DNA of 64,000 nt from Amia ocellicauda. Taxonomy: Eukaryota > Chordata > Actinopteri > Amiiformes > Amiidae. The notes beneath the pieces were generated by a model. It saw only the letters and a list, made by a program, of their open reading frames with translations. It searched no databases and had not been told where the DNA came from. The stretch spans positions 913,501-977,500 of the forward strand of contig NC_089851.1 in assembly GCF_036373705.1 (NCBI RefSeq), written 5' to 3'. Below, one piece after another: positions 21,399-33,085 of the stretch; position 1 is the first letter of the stretch, and each line of letters begins with the position of its first letter. Made by a program: the position numbers and the translations under genes.

Positions 21399-21790
21399 TA
21401 TAATCACATTACTCCAGCTCTGGCGTCCCTTCACTGGCTGCCAGTAAAATATAGCATAGACTTGGAAGACCTACTATTAAAGTGCTAAATGGGTTGCACT
21501 ACAAGTGATCTTATTATTCACCTGGTTCCAGGATAGCAGTAATCTTGTAGTCCCTGAAATTGGTATGAAAATTACAGGGGCCTAATGTTCAGCTAAAGGG
21601 CCCCTGAGCTGTGGAACAATATACCAGTCCATGGTAAAGATGCCCTATTGGCATAAGCCTGCAAGACACATTTCTTAAAATTATTTTCAATTCAATTTCT
21701 TTTCTATATAGCGCCCTTCACCACGAGTTGTCACAGAGTGCTTTCCCAGATTTAAAACAGTCAAGGACATCATGATGCTGTCACTGGGAG
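21399..21790 (+). mobile_element. Decayed LINE 3' remnant with RTE-like tail motif
   Basis: 'actccagctctggcgtccct' followed by 'tcactggctgccagtaaaat' translates to PALASLHWLPVKY, a signature of the C-terminal region of fish LINE reverse transcriptases. It is followed by frameshifted sequence and, at 21695-21770, by 'ttctatatagcgcccttcac', the 3' motif of RTE/Rex3-type repeats. Probably two separate remnants. Confidence 0.5.
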
Positions 21791-22172
21791 CACAAGAGCC
21801 AATTTATAACCATCAGACATGGAGGAGAAAGAGATTAGTTTCCACAGGCATCACACAGCTGGTTTCAGCCGAAATAAGTGTACATTGAGGTTCATTTGTA
21901 CAATATATACATAATATATCACATGTTTATCATACAAAAAGCTCAGAGTACTTTGAGTGCATAACATTGAGATGCAATCTTTTATTCAACATTCAAAACT
22001 ATTTTTTTTTTTTAATGCAAAACATGAATTACATTACATTCCTTTCAAGACCTGATTGTTATCACTAAATGACAAAGCAAAAACGGGTTATCACGGCAGC
22101 CTGTCAACTTCAGAGATGAATACATGGAAAATGCCCAGATGTTTCTATATATTAAAGAACTGGGACAGGGGC

Positions 22173-22430
22173 TTTACAAAAGTCATCTTCTGTTTACATT
22201 GGCTGGGTTCTAGTTTGCCCAGCCCTGTGAGTGAAGTTCAAAGACTCCCAAAGCTGAACTGGACTGATGCCCGTGTGCAATCAGCGAACTGCTGCTCTGA
22301 GGGAGGGGAGCCGGTGGTGCAGGCTGGCCTCTGTGACCGCTGTGCCACACTCGCAGGTACGGGAGGCTGGGTGGAGGATCAGCACGCTCAGAGAGCCTTT
22401 GTTTAATCGGTAAACAGAGATGTTATCTGG
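22173..22430. other. Conserved block upstream of lectin gene 2 (pair of 4846-5095)
   Basis: Same sequence as the block upstream of lectin gene 1 with very few changes (for example 'ccggtggtg' for 'ccgggggtg'). It lies about 1.5 kb from the promoter here and about 1.15 kb in gene 1. Confidence 0.5.
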
Positions 22431-23724
22431 AGGCTCTTTGAAAAGAATCTAGATTTCTATAGAAATTAGACGGGAAACAATCTTTACTAATTAACATCCC
22501 AGCAGTCACATTTTCTTATGTGAACACATTCAGTGCTCAAAGTGTATTTTTAAACATTGAGTGCCTTCAGCAGTACAGCAGCTAATGTGTGTTAAACGTT
22601 CACATCAGTATAAAGAAAACCCTTGATCATATTACAACAACTCAACCGACCTATAAAAAAATCACAGACAAGCAAGGCCTGTTCAGGGAAAGATACAGAG
22701 TAGAGAGAGACACAGGTGAATGTCACTCGCAATGAGCCAGTTGAATTACAGCTCACACTCAGTGTTTTGATATTGCTTCATTTGTTCTACTGTTATTCCC
22801 ATTCCCAGACTCTTGAAATTAAGTTCCCTCGCCTGGACAAACAGGACCCCTCAGGCAGGTGGGATGGGCGTCCCATGTGCCAAAATCAAGGGACCATGGC
22901 ACTCAGAAAAAACCCATTCCAAACTAAGGTAACTAAAGTCAAACAATATTCAAACACCTCCACATACGTCATGTTTGGTCTCGATTGAAAAGGCATTCAA
23001 CCAAAGAATGACTAAGTAAAGGAAGACTAGCTCTCACATTTTTACTTCCCTCTATCTCTTAAATAATGGACTAAACAAACCCTAATCACCATCGCTGCCA
23101 CAGTGTAACAGAGGCTCTCCCTCTTAGGAGGACAAGAAGACCCCTAGTGCCCAAGAGAAGGAGGACACTGCAATAGCCCTTAAATGGAAAAAAACGGACT
23201 TTCTTTTTAAATTCACCTATTACAATTTACCAAGATCGAAACCCTGCCTAGTATGTATATGTCTGAGGTCCAAAAGGGAGATTCTAAAGATAACACAATC
23301 TAAAACAGCTGGAATCTAAAAGCTAAACCTTTACGATGTCAAAACATGCCACCTTGTTCAATCTCAAATTAAAGAGGAGAATTTAAAGATCTCAAAAATG
23401 TAAAAACTAACCACACCATACTCATACTCAGAAAGTTATCCATAAAAAAACTATTCAGGGACAGTATCTAAAACTCATGAAGGCTGTAACTTTCAAATAT
23501 ACAGCTTAGCAAAAGGAGAAGCAGACAGCCAGGCAACAGGCCATCTGAATTTTATGACACCCAAACCAACCAATCAGAAATTGGAGCGACAAAGATTAAA
23601 ATCTCTTTGTCTAAAACATATAAAAAACATGGTTGGAAACTAGCAATTTGGAGAAGAACCCAGGAGGATTGGAAGACAGTGAAGTGGAAACCCAAAAAGA
23701 AATCCGGACCAGAACTTCTCTACC
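22431..23724. other. Intergenic, no gene recognised
   Basis: A-rich sequence with several short open frames but no domain or splice pattern I can support. Confidence 0.45.
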
Positions 23725-25745
23725 AGATGAGATGGTAAATGACTGCTTTCTAACTCAATTTGTCAGGGAACCAACCAGGGAGAGCGCATGCATTGACTTG
23801 ATATTTTCAAATGACCAAGATAGAGTCAGAGGTACACTAGTTAGAGAACAAAGGCAAATTGTGATCACAATATGGTTAGCTTTGTATAGTATAGTATATT
23901 TTAAGAATATACTACTTGAGGCTCAGGAGAAATTTGTACCAAACTTAGCAAATTGAGGACCAACAAACACTGGCCAAAATGATTTAATAGAAGTATGCAA
24001 AAAAATATCAAGAGAAAGAAAATGGTTGTATAGCACATCCAAAAGGGATGGAGATGAAGCAAAATACAAAGAATATGTTGAGCTGCAAAGAGATCATAAG
24101 AAAGGGATCAGGAAAGCAAAGAGGGAAATAGAAAGAAACACAGCTCTTGGAGCTAAAACCAATGCAAAGAGCTTTTTTCAATATTACAACAGCAAGCGGT
24201 CAATAAAGGAGGAGGTGAAACAGATAAAGGGCAAAAATGGAAGTATCTTGGAAAATGAACAAGATGTAGCAAATATTCTAAATGAGTATTTCACAGAGGT
24301 TTTTACAAAAGAAAAGACAGATAACATGCCACAGGTTGACAATCAGTCCAGTCAAACCCTAAGAGAGATCAGGATAAATGAGGAGGAGGTACTAAAGGGA
24401 CTAGCAGAATTAAAAGCCAACAAATCACCTGGGCCAGATGGGATATTTCCAACAGTACTTAAAGAATTGAGGGAAATTATTTATAGGCCACTAACTCAAA
24501 TATTCCAAATGACACTTAGAACAGGGGATGAGCCAACTGACTGGAAGACAGCAAATGTCATAACTGCAGCTGTAGGTCACGTGAAAGCATATGATATGAT
24601 ATACTTAGATTTCCAAAAAGCTTTTGATAAGGTTCCACACCAAAGACTGATCTTCAAATTGGAAGCTGTAGGCATTCAGGGTAATGTAAGTAGATGGTTT
24701 ATGAACTGGTTGATGTCTAGGAAACAGAGGGTGTTGATTAGAGGAGTCGCTTCTAACTGGAGTGAGGTTGTTAGTGGAGTTCCACAGGGATCAGTACTAG
24801 GGCCTGTGCTTTTTCTAATCTATATTCATGATCTGGACTCTGGGATAGTTAGCAAACTTGTCAAATTTGCAGATGATACTAAAATAGGTGGCTCAGCAGA
24901 TACAATCTCAGCAGCACAGGCTATTCAGAGGGACTTAGATAATATTCAGTTGTGGGCCGACACCTGACAGATGAAATTCAATGTGGACAAGTGCAAGGAA
25001 ATACATGCAGGTAACAGAAATGTCCACTATAATTACACTATGGGAGGAATAGAACTAGATGAAGTAACGCATGAGAAAGACCTAGGAGTCTATGTGGACT
25101 CCTCACTTTCTCCATCCAAACAATGTGGGGAAGCAATAAAAAAGGCAAACACAATGCTAGGGTATATTGTCAAAAGTGTAGAATTGAGCACAAGGGCAGT
25201 AATGTTCAGACTGTACAATGCACTAGTTAGAGCTCATCTGGATACTGTGTACAGTTCTGGGCTCCACACTTCAAGAAAGATATCGCTGCTCTAGAGGCAG
25301 TTCAGAGGAGAGCAACCAGACTTATTCCAGGTCTGAAGGGAAAGTCCTACTGAGAGACTGAGGGAACTGAACCTTTTCACCCTGGAACAGAGGAGACTAC
25401 GTGGGGACTTGATCCAAGTCTTCAAAATCATGAAGGACATCGACCACATCAAACCAGAGGAGCTTATCCAGATCAGCAGGGACACACGCACCCGGGGACA
25501 CAAATGGAAATTGGGCTTCAAGGCATTCAAGACAGAAAACAGGAGACGCTTCTTCACACAGAGAGACGTCACAATCTGAACAAACTCCCCAGTGATGTGG
25601 TAGAAGCTGAAAGTTTGGGAACAGTTAAAGACAGACTGGATAGTATCCTTGGATCACTCAGTTATTAATGGACACCAAACGAACACGATGGGTCAAATGG
25701 CCTCCTCTCAATTGTAAACTTTCTTATGTTCTTATGTTCTAATCA
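23725..25745 (+). mobile_element. CR1-like LINE copy, 5'-truncated, with RT-core deletion
   Basis: It begins in the endonuclease tail (EMVNDCFLTQFVREPTRESA), runs through the linker and reverse transcriptase, and ends with the 8-base ttatgttc tail at 25745. The reverse transcriptase lacks the segment between TDWKTANVI and VKAYDMIYLDF that other copies keep (compare 28505-28760 minus). Confidence 0.9.
24026..25294 (+). pseudogene. CR1 reverse transcriptase (defective)
   Basis: Recognisable RT blocks: NKSPGPDGIFPTVLKEL, KAYDMIYLDFQKAFDKVPHQ (catalytic Asp), SGVPQGSVLGPVLFLIYIHD, and KFADDTKIGG (the catalytic FADD box, near 24860-24880). Then a TGA and MKFNVDKCKEIHAG of the thumb region to 25294, with further frameshifted C-terminal sequence to 25580. 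The finger/palm block with GFRRGRSC is deleted and there is an internal stop, so the enzyme is not functional. It is the jockey/CR1 superfamily by the layout EN-RT and by the 3' tail. Confidence 0.88.
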
Positions 25746-26032
25746 TGACAATCCTTTTTTTTTAATCATCTTCATTATTATATACAACTGACTTGTCAGA
25801 TGGATTCTGCAAAGAGAAGTCTTCACTTTAAAATAGATTTTAATAAATACCACAATGTATTGAGCATTATTTTCAATTGGCAAAATGTACTAGACTCGTA
25901 AAGGTCAAAATCTGCCCCCTCAGGTGATTGACAAGCATTTAAAAGAAGTTCACTGAAAAATCAATTGGAAAATTAAATTGATAGATCACATGGCAAAGAG
26001 CACAATAAATTAATGAATGTGTAGATTACACA

Positions 26033-26494
26033 GTGTGTCCTAGTGACAAGGAGACCCGCATGGTATCTTGCCTGACTGGTGCTCAGGTTGCAGATCTCCC
26101 TAAACTAGTAGACGGGCTACTGGCCAAAGCCGGGAGTAATCCACTGGTCATGGTCCACATTGGAACCAATGACATAGGAAAAGGTAGGACAGAGGCTCTG
26201 CAAGACACATTTAAAGAGTTAGGAACAAAACTAAAGAGCAGAACCTCCACGGTAGTTTTCTCTGAAATACTTCCGGTACCACGTGCCAGGCCAGGGAGAC
26301 AGGCAGAGATTAGAAAGTTTAACACATGGTTGAAAGCTTGGTGTAGGGAAAAGGGGTTTAGGTTTATGGAGCATTGGTCTTTCTTCTGGGATAGATGGGA
26401 CCTGTACATACCGGACAGTCTACATCTAAACAGAAGGGGGACTAATGCATTGGGAGAGCGTATGTGCAGTGAAATTGAGAATCATTTAAACTAG
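26033..26494 (+). pseudogene. CR1 ORF1 esterase domain, 5'-truncated
   Basis: Open for 153 residues: HIGTNDIGKGRTEA, then LHLNRRGTNALGERM with the catalytic His. The GDS block carrying the Ser nucleophile, present in the 9.8 kb copy, is cut off upstream. Followed by TAG and the endonuclease region. Confidence 0.85.
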
Positions 26495-26579
26495 GAACCA
26501 GGGGGGCAGGGAGCTCTGACAATGGGAGATGTTCCACTAAGGAAAGAAAACCAAAGGAAACTGCTAGTAGGAAAGTCCT

Positions 26580-27273
26580 GAAATGTGTGTACCTCAATGC
26601 CAGGAGTATAAGGAACAAGATGTTAGACCTAGAAGCCACAGTGCTGGCATGTGACTATGATGTTGTAGGAGTGACAGAAACATGACTTACAGAAAATGAT
26701 GGGGATGAATACAAGTTGAAAGGATACACACAGTTTAGGAGGGACAGGCAAAATAGAAGAGGTGGTGGGGTAGCATTATATGTGGAAAATTACATTGAAG
26801 CAGAAGAACTCAAATTAGAGCCCAGTAACAGAGCAGAACCTTTGTGGGTGAAACTTTTTAACAAGAGATCTGGAGGATTAGTGGTAGGAGTGGGTTACAG
26901 ACCACCCAAGTCAGATATTCAGAAAGATGTTGCATGTAGCAAGGATGTGGCTGTTATAATGGGGGATTTCAATTTCCCAAACTTAAACTGTGAAAGCCCA
27001 GTTGGAACTACAGACACAGAAATAGAAATGGTTGAGATGGTAAATGACTGCTTTCTAACTCAATTTGTCAGGGAACCAACCAGAGAGAGCGCATGTATTG
27101 ACTTGATCTTTTCAAATGACCAAGATAGAGTCAGAGGGATACTAGTTAGAGAACCAATGGCAAATTGTGATCACAATATGGTTAGCTTTGAGGTACAGTA
27201 TACTTTCAAAGAACAAGGACCAAGTCTAACACAATGGTTTACAATTATAGAAAAGCAAACATTGAAGGAATGA
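26580..27273 (+). pseudogene. CR1 apurinic/apyrimidinic-type endonuclease
   Basis: KCVYLNARSIRNKM, then VVGVTET followed by a TGA in place of the usual Trp codon, YTQFRRDRQNRRGGGVALYV, VGYRPPK, VIMGDFNFPNLN (catalytic Asp/Asn) and ANCDHNMVSFEV (catalytic Asp/His). The order matches the exonuclease-III fold of non-LTR elements. Frameshifted after QYTFKEQ. Confidence 0.85.
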
Positions 27274-27424
27274 AGCAGCACTTAGAAGAGGTAGACTGGA
27301 GCACACTGGATACAGATTCAGTTGAAAATGGATGGTTATATTTTAAGAATATACTACTTGAGGCTCAGGAGCAATTTGTACCAAGACATAGCTAAATGAG
27401 GACCAAAAAAACAAAATGGTCAAA

Positions 27425-29195
27425 ATGGTTTAGAACATAAGAACAAGTTTACAATCGAGAGGAGGTCATTCGATTTTCAGTTTCTACCACATCGCTGGTG
27501 AGTTTGTTCAGATTGTGACGCCTCTCTGTGTGAAGAAGTGTCTCCTGTTTTCTGTCTTGAATGTCTTGAAGCCCAATTTCCATTTGTGTCCACAGGTGCA
27601 TGTGTCCCTGCTGATCTGGAAAAGCTCCTCTGGTTTGATGTGGTCGATGCCTTTCATGATTTTGAAGACTTGCATTAAGTCCCCACGTAGTCTCCTCTGT
27701 TCCAGGGTGAAAAGGTTCAGGTCCTCAGTCTCTCAGTAGGACATTCCCTTCAGACCTGGAATAAGTCTGGTTGCTCTGCTCTGAACTGCCTCTAGAGCAG
27801 CGATATCTTTCTTGAAGTGTGGAGCCCAGAACTGTCCACAGTATCCAGATGAGCTCTAACTAGTGCATTGTACAGTCTGAACATCACTGCCCTTGTTCTC
27901 AATTCTACACTTTTGACAATATACCCTAGCATTGTGTTTGCCTTTTTTATTGCTTCCCCACACTGTTTGGATGGAGAAAGTGAGGAGTCCACATAGACTC
28001 CTAGGTCTTTCTCATGCGTTACTTCATCTAGTTCTATTCCTCCCATAGTGTAATTATAGTGGACATTTTTGTTACCTGCATGTATTACCTTGCACTTGTC
28101 CACATTGAATTTCATCTACCAGGTTTCGGCCCTCAACTGAATATTATCTAAGTCCCTCTGAATAGCCTGTGCTGCCGAGATTGTATCTGCTGAGCCACCT
28201 ATTTTAGTATCATCTGCAAATTTGACAAGTTTGCTAACTATCCCAGAGTCCAGATCATTAATATAGATTAGAAAAAGCACAGGCCCTAGTACTGATCCCT
28301 GTGGAACTCCACTAACAACCTCACTCCAGTTAGAAGCGACTCCTCTAATCGACACCCTCTGCTTCCTATACATCAACCAGTTCATAATCCATCTACTTAC
28401 ATTACCCTGAATGCCTACAGCTTCCAATTTGAGGATCAGTCTTTGGTGTGGAACCTTATCAACAGCTTTTTGGAAATCTAAGTATATCATATCATATGCT
28501 TTCACATGATCTACAGCTGCAGTTGCGTGTTAAAAAAACTCTAATAAATTAGTAAGACATGATCTGCCTCGTCTAAACCCATGTTGACTATCCCCAAGAA
28601 TATGGTTTTCATTAAGATGCTCCTCTGTTTTCTGTCTAATCATTTTCTCCAACATTTTACAGGTGATGCAGGTGAGACTGATTGATCTGTAATTTCCTGG
28701 CTCAGTTTTGTCCCCTTTCTTGTGGATTGGTATGACATTTGCTGTCTTCCAGTCAGTTGGCACATCCCCTGTTCTAAGTGTCATTTGGAATAATCGAGTT
28801 AGCGGCCTATAAATAATTTCCCTCATTTCTTTAAGTACTGTTGGAAATATCCCATCTGGCCCAGGTGATTTGTTTGTTTTTAATTCTGCTAGTCCCTTTA
28901 GTACCTCCTCCTCATTTATCCTGATCTCTCTTAGGGTTTGACTAGGTTTGTTAATCTGTGGCATGTCATCTGTTTTTTCTTTTGTAAAAACCTATGTGAA
29001 ATACTCATTTAGAACATTTCGCACATCTTGTTCATTTTCCAAGATACTTCATTTTTTCCCCTTTATCTTTATTTATTTTCTTTAATCTCTATCCCTTTTG
29101 TATGCGTTATACAGCATTTTCTTTCTCTTGATATTTTTTTTGCATGCTTCTATTAAACCATTTTGGCCAGTGTTTTTTGGTAAAAATTTCTCCAA
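27425..29195 (-). mobile_element. CR1-like LINE, 3' half in inverted orientation
   Basis: On the minus strand it runs from the EN-RT linker (about 29195) through the reverse transcriptase to the 3' end at 27425 ('agaacataagaacaagttta' being the inverted tail). Its start overlaps the end of the adjacent plus-strand half by roughly 70 bases of element sequence. Confidence 0.85.
27790..28964 (-). pseudogene. CR1 reverse transcriptase (near full core, disrupted)
   Basis: MPQINKPSQTLREIRI, NKSPGPDGIFPTVLKEM, IPIHKKGDKTEPGNYRSISL, DSQHGFRRGRSCLTNLLEFF, KAYDMIYLDFQKAVDKVPHQ, GVPQGSVLGPVLFLIYIND, KFADDTKIGG, then MKFNVDKCKVIHAG. It keeps the block that the 24 kb copy has lost. It is broken by a stop near 28530 and by TAG at 28116-28118 (ETW|MKF). 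The FADD catalytic box is intact. Confidence 0.88.
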
Positions 29196-29974
29196 GCCTC
29201 AAGTGTTATTAACAGACCCCAGTGTATTCAGGTTTCTATATAGGGTCAAGAAAACATTTTTCTCATTGACACCATGTCATTAAATACATTATTTACAGTA
29301 TATTTTAGCCCATGGACAAATTAACTGTGTTTTAGATAATGCTTAGTCAGGCAATACCGCAGGATGTACTATAGAGGTATCAGTTGTTTTACAGATGTGT
29401 ACATTTTGTTGTCAAAATGACAGAAAAAACAATAGGGTGAAAAGGATGCTTAAAAATAGAATGATTGCACTTCAATCTATTTACCTAAAAGATATATTTT
29501 TGGCAGAACTGATTTAATGAGGACTTGAGTGGAGTGCTTTTGATGAAAGTATCTTTGTATTATGCTGTTGATTTGTACATTGTAGTGGTGCTGACACTGG
29601 GGTGAGTCTCTTTAAACCCATTCTGCTGGGAGTCGCCACTCACCAAGTATAGTTTGTCTGCTATCAGTTTCTAATGGTTTATTTTTTCACTTTCAGGCAC
29701 TGAATGGATGTCCTTTATGCAACACTTTCGACTGCTGGCAGCCCAGATTTATTCCTACACAACGCACTCTGGATACAGATAATGGTCAGTAGACTAATCC
29801 ACTGGGGATTTGTACAAAGCTCTTTTCCTACTATACCACACCGATGACATGTCTAATTTTATTGTATAATTTCACTATTGTATAATACCCTGGGAAGAGA
29901 ATATTTGTTCCTTGTTTTGTGACAAATGATGATATTCAAAACAAAAGTATTTGTGTTGCTTTCAGAGTTGCTGA
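29196..29974. other. No gene recognised
   Basis: A/T-rich sequence. Upstream flank of the PHETA-like pseudogene; a possible acceptor (TGCTTTCAG|AG) at 29964 precedes it. Confidence 0.4.
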
Positions 29975-30420
29975 ATCAAGAAGCTGAACGAACGCAGTGT
30001 GGTGCACTACGCCACCAGTGACTCTCCCCCAGACAGAACCGGCTTCCTCTATAACAAAGGAGAGCGTAACACGGCCTACCACTGGCGCTGGTTCATCCTG
30101 AAGGGTACATGCTGTTCTGCTTCAAGGACAAGGATAGCGTGATCATCCTGGAGGGCTGCACGGTGGAGCTGTGTGAGTCTACCGAGGACTATGTCTTCGC
30201 CGGCTGTACAAGATGCTGCCAGAGAGCCAGGCAGGCATGCAGTCCTGGGTGAAGGCTCTGTTGTGGGCCAGCTTCGACTACATCCAGGTGGTGCGGGAGC
30301 TGGAGAAGCAGCTGGAGGAGATGCAGGCGGTGCAGGGAGGCCCAATCGGCAACAGGGCCCTCAAGAAACAGGCTGGTCGCAGCAAGGCCACCCCCTGCCC
30401 CACTCCAGGCCCGCAGGCCG
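29975..30420 (+). pseudogene. Sesquipedalian (PHETA1/FAM109A-like) PH-domain pseudogene
   Basis: KLNERSVVHYATSDSPPDRT, GFLYNKGERNTAYHWRWFIL, then after a 2-base loss MLFCFKDKDS, VIILEGCTVELCESTEDYVF, then after another shift RLYKMLPESQAGMQSWVKAL and ASFDYIQVVRELEKQLEEMQ. This follows the N-terminal PH domain and start of the coiled coil of sesquipedalian proteins, endosomal adaptors that bind OCRL. The initiator ATG is replaced by AAG context and at least two frameshifts are present. It is GC-rich compared with its surroundings. Whether it arose by retrocopy or by segmental copy is unclear. The intact gene must lie elsewhere. Confidence 0.82.
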
Positions 30421-30429
30421 CATACGGAA

Positions 30430-32080
30430 GGATGTGCAAGAGTGTGTTTTTTTTCCCTTCACTTGTTACAAGTTTACAGCAGCATGGCAAGAAAGATCAT
30501 AATCCACTTCCTCTATTTATACGAGTGGAAAGGTGTATTATTGCTTGAAAACTGGTCACTTCTTCTCCCTGGATATTAGAACTGTTGGATGTTGAAAGAA
30601 ACCTACCAGTCAGAAGTAGCAAGGTCATGTGTGGCTTCATACAGAAGCTTTACTTTTATTATGCCATGCCAAAAGGTGCCTTTTTGTCCCACCAAAGGCA
30701 CATATTGTTTTATGTATTATTTGTTTTACAACAAGGGTTGGTGCAGGGAAAGCCAGCAAAAACACAGAAACGCTGCAGCTGAATAACAGCTGAAACAACA
30801 CGGAGCTGTATGTGCAATCAGCATTATCCACTATAGAGATTGTATTTCTATTGAAAAACTAATGAAATGAAGGGCACTGTGAACTGTAACAGTCATAAAC
30901 CCAATTTCAGAACAGTATTCAGTGCTGGGGATTGTATGGGTCTGACTCAGAGGAAAGAGCTGACAAAGAAAAGTTGTTTTGAATTATATACTGTATTTCA
31001 CTCCTGTTTTATAGTGTTAGTTCACCTTGAAGGTCAAATTGGACTGTGGGTTAGTCTAGTCTTTAGTCAAAGGCCATTCATAGGCCTAACATACGTGCAT
31101 CTGGGGTACTGTTAATTCCCATCCTCCTAATGCCAGGAATGCACTAGACCAATTTCATAATCCTAACATCGCTGATCCTCTGACATTAAACTACTGTCTT
31201 TCCTGTTGTTTTTTTGTCTTGCCAAAGTCAACCCTCAACCCCCACTTTTCTGAATCTTTGATATATTTTGACACTTTCTGAAAATGTTCTGTTACAAATT
31301 GCACATGTAATTTGGGGGAAAATAATAAAACAACAATTAAAGTTAATTAATATTGCCTAACAGAAATGTATAGGATATTAAAAGGTAAGATTTGGGACAT
31401 ATTTATTTTTCATCGGTGGTTCATTTTCTACTGCAGCCACCCATCCCATGCAACTTCCAGAAATTGGGCCTCCATCACCAAACATTGGGAAGCCCTGCTC
31501 TAGACAATGTGGCATAGACTGGGGGGTCATACATTACACGATTCTGCACTTACTCCTGTGGATTCTCGCTACCACTCTATCTCACGATAACAAAATGATG
31601 GATGGTATTTGTTGTGGTGTTGTTCATGTGGCTGTAACACCAATACAAGTTCCTAGCAATCACTGTGACAGTTCCCTGTTTCTGGTGTTTATTTACCCCC
31701 CCACTGTCATGTCAGGAGATGTCATGAGAAGAGGACCCAGGTGCGGGGCTATAGCTGGTCATGATGGGAAAAGGACTGAGAAGCAGGCTATAAGGGTTTA
31801 GAAGGGAAATCCAAGAGACTTAGTCTAAAAAGGCTGGCAAAAGGTCAGTCAATCAGCAAACAGAGTTCTAGGGGAAATGCAGGAGTCGTAAACCAAGGCA
31901 GAAGCAAGGTCAGGTACACAGAGAGTCATGAAACACTGAAAAAGGGCGTGGAATAGATTCACTAACGAACTCAAGACTTCACAATAACTGAGGGAAGAGA
32001 GGGATATATATAGAGAGAGCACAGAGGAAGCACAAAGCAGAGCAGTGGAGTGTTGATCCAATGGGAGGGAAGAATGTCAA
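30430..32080. other. Intergenic, no gene recognised
   Basis: No supported genes. From about 31710 ('gtcatgtcaggagatgtcat', 'gacccaggtgcggg') the sequence resembles a fish dispersed repeat but I cannot classify it. Confidence 0.4.
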
Positions 32081-32082
32081 TT

Positions 32083-32200
32083 AATCAATCAATGAATCAA
32101 TCAATTTTTATTTGTATAGCGCCCTTCGCAGGGTAGCCACAGAGCACTTTACAGACTAGTAAACATACAACAAATGTACAGCAAAATAAAATAATACATA
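32083..32200 (+). repeat. RTE/Rex3-type LINE 3' tail
   Basis: An (aatc)n run followed by 'tttttatttgtatagcgccc' and 'cacagagcactttacagac', the typical 3' end of fish RTE-type repeats in inverted orientation. Confidence 0.5.
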
Positions 32201-32771
32201 GATACAATAAAGTAAAATAAATATAGACCTGTAAACATTTTACATGATCTAGAATAAAGTGAGTGAACATTTAAGTAAATAAACCATTTAGGCAAGGAGT
32301 AGAGAAAAACAAACACTCCTATGGATGGCATGTAGGAGAAAATGAATCTCTGGGGGTCCACGGCTTAGGGCCCAGGCCTAATGGCTGCCTCCCCTCCAGG
32401 CAGTATAGTTATTACAGCAGCAAGGAGATCAGAAAGCTCTTGATTGGTGCTGCTGGCTGTGCTCTTCCTCTGGAGGAGGCCTCTCGCTGGCCATCGGGGG
32501 TGGGGGGGTTGGACCATCAACAGACTTTGGGTGGCGATGGCTCGTCAGACCTTGGGTGTGGATGCCCCATTGGCCCTCCAGGTCGTGTTGAGTTCAGGAT
32601 GAATGGAGTGTTTCTGCTGGGTAGATGCACAGTCCTGACGGGCAGGCTGGGCCAGTCGGTGGGCAGCAGGGAGTCAGTGGGCTCAGGTCTCGTGATGCAG
32701 GAAAACAACATCCCGGATTCTGCGGCTGACATCTGTGACTGTGTTCTGCTCCTGTGGTTGAATTTCAAAGG

Positions 32772-32774
<3 letters not shown>

Positions 32775-32803
<29 letters not shown>
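32775..32803 (+). repeat. (TG)n microsatellite
   Basis: About 14 uninterrupted TG units, some 180 bases upstream of the lectin gene 3 TATA box. Confidence 0.95.
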
Positions 32804-32806
<3 letters not shown>

Positions 32807-32978
32807 TATAACCCAGACTATGAAACACAATCTGCTAGACATGCCTGATTATTTATTGGGAACTGGATGTTTTTTGGGAAAATGCAAAACAATAACAACT
32901 GCTATTATTCTATTACAAAGAAATATATACGGTTCATAACTGCTATCACACCACAGTCACCCAACCCTCTTTGGTCAG

Positions 32979-33085
32979 TATAAAAGAGCTGGGCTCCGGG
33001 CACCACTAACCAGAGAGAAAGAACCTCTGACAGACAGACTGTCTCCACTCACCACTGCACCGACCCACTGACTCACTACCTACAG
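32979..33085 (+). promoter_or_regulatory. TATA box and noncoding first exon of lectin gene 3
   Basis: TATAAAAG at 32979-32986. The first exon ends ACCTACAG|GTAAGAGAG at 33085. The leader then joins the acceptor TTCCTCTAG at 33803, 12 bases before the ATG. The donor and acceptor contexts match genes 1 and 2. Confidence 0.75.

Larger units (their letters stand above)
26020..27419 (+). mobile_element. CR1-like LINE, 5' half (esterase and endonuclease)
   Basis: Plus-strand esterase (26033-26494), a short linker, then the AP-type endonuclease (26580-27273) and the start of the EN-RT linker (VYFKNILLEAQEQFVP), ending near 27419 in 'caaaatggttta'. It adjoins a 3' half in the opposite orientation. 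Confidence 0.85.

Noticed and set aside
26020-29195. Twin-priming inversion
   Set aside because: In twin priming the inverted 5' segment lies upstream of the 3' segment; here it abuts the 3' end, so the arrangement does not fit.
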